Source of the DNA: Triops longicaudatus
Taxonomy: Eukaryota > Arthropoda > Branchiopoda > Notostraca > Triopsidae
Length of the DNA stretch: 64,000 nt
Direction of reading: 5' to 3'
Assembly (NCBI GenBank): GCA_022885665.1
Contig: JAGQDJ010000260.1
Coordinates: 1,426,001 to 1,490,000 of the forward strand
In this document: in pieces, positions 61,077 through 64,000 of the stretch
Layout: each line of letters starts with the position of its first letter
Numbering within the stretch: the stretch's first letter is position 1
The notes under the pieces: generated by a model
The model's database searches: none
What the model was told of the DNA's origin: nothing
What the model saw: only the letters and a program-made list of their open reading frames with translations
Position numbers and translations under genes: made by a program

Positions 61077-64000
61077 ACTAAATGAAAACATAACATAATG
61101 GAACTATTGAAGTTAAATTGTAAGAAAATTAGCTAACATGACCTGAATGATTAGAGTGTCTGATTCATTCGAAAAAATACTCAACGATTCTGTGTGCGTT
61201 AGAAACAATTGCCTGATATAGCTCGTATCGCACCTGCTATTTCCAGCTAAATAAAAGAGCCAACAACACCTAATATGCCAAAAAGTTCATGTCAGACACT
61301 TTTTACTTGTTTTGTTTCAAATAAGGGTAACTTACAAGTATTTACTACCCAACATGGCACAAGCACTTGCAACATAGTTAGAAAAAAAAACTTATTTAAA
61401 GAATGTTATTGATTTCCTTTTCACGTGCGTCCTTTTCAGAAAAGAAAAATCTTCCTATCATGGATACTCGCACAGATTGCTGCATCTTAAAAAAAGGAAA
61501 TATGGTAGTTAAAAAAGGTTTGGGGGCTATAAACGGAAATGACGAAGCATAAATGACCAACAAAATTAATGATGTCAAGACTCTTCCCCCCATGTTCCCT
61601 AACGTTAAGCTCAGATTTTCTTTTTTGCTTATTTTTTTTCCCCCGAGTGTGGAATCAATCCCAGAACGGAATTTCACGCTTCGGGGAATTAATTATCAAC
61701 AAAGTAACCGTAGGGCAAGTGATTTCAACGCCTTCACCTTTCTTTATATCTGGACAGAAGAGTCCAAATTTGTCATGAATTTCCATTGCGTCTATGTAAA
61801 GAAATCACTGTTACAAAAACCGATATTAAAATAGTCTGTGCCATATACACACTTAAAAGCCTCAATTTTGCCCAACAGCGGTTTTCCTGGGGAGCTTAAA
61901 TTCTAATAAACCCCCTTTATTTACCTCCTTGTCGTTCGACTGCACTTGAAAAACCCCTCTGCTTTTCCACATCAGTTTTTGGACGGTTCGACGCCCACCA
62001 TCGCCCCCTACCCCCCTTCCCAGTGTTTCATTATCGTTTGAGCACACCAATAGGAAATCTCCAATTTGACTCGAACGCATGCCCACTTGAGAAAGTCACG
62101 GGCAGCAAGTCACACTGCCAAATAGACACGGAATAAGTAGACATCAGTCCTCCCCAGCAAACATTATTACGACTGTGCTACACCGCTGGTAATGAGTGTC
62201 ACTTTTGTCCACAAGCAAACTGAGGCACAGTATAACTAAAGTCCAAGAAACACCATTTTTCCCTCCTCCCTTTTGCAATTACGTAGTACGGAGCCCCCAA
62301 CGTGAGGCTGCTTTTGGTACAGTTGCTTTATGCAAGCTTTAATTACGAGTTGGCTGCATACTGTTGGCAAATGATAATTTATCCTAGTTCATCCTTGATG
62401 AGCTGAGAAGAGAATTATAAGGATGACTGGAGAGCCTGGCCGTGAGATAGACGTTCATTTGCAGCTGCTTCTTGAACATTTTTGAAGCAGCGTAATGACG
62501 CAGTCATCGGGGCCGTAGCTTCCCCAATAGCAAAACGAAAAGCCACGTGGCATGTGGTTTACGGGAAATGAAGAAGCAAAGAATACCAAAGGACCTAAGG
62601 GAGAAGCTTTTTTTTCCCTTTTGTCGAGTTCTCCATGGCTTATACAGGAAGAACTTCTTTTCTGTTCACAATGAGGCAGAAGCAGCAGCTTTTATTCCCT
62701 ATTCAGTCCTACGACCATGTACATATCTCACCCCGCCAGCAGCAGTGCAAGGAAAACTAACATTTTGCCATGCTTTTTCTTCGGTGCAGCCCACATGCAT
62801 AACAGTGATAATGGTGGTCACTCGATGAGAATGGCTGGATCATACACTCCACTCTTTTCTATACAAATGGTTTATCTGGTTGGGGGCTATATGTGCTAAT
62901 TGACCGTGGGATGGATACTAGCTTTTTTTGTAGCAACGAGAGTGTATCACTGGGAACCTTAATTATTTTGACTCCCCCTTTTCATATCCTTAAAGAGGCT
63001 AAAAGAAATACACTAATTGTGTAGAAACTTTTCATACTGTAGTGCGGCGTGTGCTTTCTTCACTTACAAAGGCTTCAGAGTAAAATAGGAAAGTGTCAGG
63101 CCCGTACGTGAATAAACCTACGAAGACTTGACGGCGAAGCGTACATTTGTGTACGAAACTACACCATTTTATTTAAAAAAAAGACGCCCATGCTTACGTC
63201 GTAATTTACTTCGCCTAATTACTCGTCACGGCTTCCTAAAAGGGGAACTCTTCTTAATGGCCTCTCTTATCGCTACTTAGGATCAAGCAAAATAGAAATC
63301 TCTAATTAAAGCACGACCTCTTTAATGAAACTTGACCTTACGAAGAAAAGCGCCTATTGTTGAAAAACCTTTAACAAGCTGAACTAAAAGCTCGTCTCTA
63401 ACTCCGTTTGCTTAAGAAAAAATAAAGCGTATGCGTTACGGCTTACTGAGCCTCTTGCGTATTTGTTCATAAGGAGGGAAAAAAGCCACAACTTGCCAGA
63501 ACAAAAAATGCTTTATTACATTAGTAACAGTGTAATCTTACGCTTTAATTCCAAAACTTTACTACTCCTAAATACTTTTGTCCAAATACACCCAATCTGG
63601 GAGGTCAACTAATTTTACTGCTACTTTCTCTGAGGACTTGGAAAAAATTATAAAGTGTAACCCCTTCACGCTTTTCTGCAAAAGCGGCCCCACAAAAAGT
63701 GAAGGCTGTGGAGTGAAAGACTTGAATCGTCAAGGAAAAGAACGTCAAGTCATAAAGGGGTGAAATCATGAATGATCATAGCAGTCTACAACTGTTGTTC
63801 CTTTTTAATAGCTGTGAGCCACACAGGACACAAGAAATGGCGTAGCTAAATGCTTGAGCTCATGAAGACGTGAAAACATAGCCTGATAATTTACATAAGC
63901 CGTAACTAACCCTCTTAATGGCTGCACACACCCATGAACCTCCCAGCAAAACCTCAGCTCTACCTTTTTACCCGAGTCCGTCTTGCCGCTCCTTTAAGTA

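Larger units (their letters stand above)
56701..64000. other. gene-free stretch to the window end
   Basis: Long homopolymers stand out: eleven C at 57206-57216 and fourteen G at 59453-59466. A 13-bp direct repeat AATTTCACCCATT occurs at 61035-61047 and 61064-61076. Frames reach about 100 codons; one (57966-58274) ends with a hydrophobic run and a short charged tail but lacks any other evidence of being a gene. Confidence 0.35.

Noticed and set aside
20700..64000. CRISPR array, rRNA, transposase or reverse-transcriptase genes
   Set aside because: No regularly spaced repeats, rRNA-like sequence or catalytic motifs of these enzymes were seen in either strand.

Overview
The window is nuclear DNA from an animal. 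Its genes carry many short introns (mostly 40-160 bp, GT-AG) and encode proteins close to their vertebrate counterparts: an NALCN-type sodium leak channel, cullin-4, Rab6, COP9 signalosome subunit 6, TIMMDC1 and a MOSPD1-type protein. NALCN and the other families point to a metazoan. I cannot name the phylum from the sequence. Every multi-exon model below was built by hand from splice signals, reading phase and family similarity known to me; no alignment was run.

Positions 1-20,700 are densely packed. In order: the 3' three quarters of an NALCN gene (+, 1-6198, cut by the window edge), a cytosolic sulfotransferase (-, 6439-7736), a tRNA-Lys(TTT) (+, 7878-7950), a short poly-C insertion with flanking 9-bp direct repeats (7994-8133), cullin-4 (-, 8546-11849), Rab6 (-, 13159-14341), CSN6 (+, 14724-16240), TIMMDC1 (-, 16349-17142), a MOSPD1-like gene (+, 17814-18740) and a four-exon gene of unknown family with a predicted signal peptide (-, 18919-20631). 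Neighbours are mostly paired tail-to-tail (NALCN/SULT, CSN6/TIMMDC1, MOSPD1/unknown gene) or head-to-head across short gaps (RAB6/CSN6, TIMMDC1/MOSPD1). Transcript ends of the convergent pairs probably touch or overlap.

From about 20,700 to 64,000 I could not support any gene. Open reading frames there are numerous but short, resemble chance ORFs, and none matches a family I recognise. The stretch holds a few short tandem or direct repeats, long C or G runs and one clear hairpin. It could be intergenic DNA, a very large intron, or a regulatory domain.

Functionally, CUL4 (ubiquitin-ligase scaffold) and CSN6 (subunit of the complex that removes NEDD8 from cullins) act in the same pathway and lie about 3 kb apart. 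The rest are unrelated housekeeping or neuronal functions. The least described item is the secreted or signal-bearing unknown gene. The most interesting sequence-level details are in-frame, stop-free alternative splice possibilities in four neighbouring genes.
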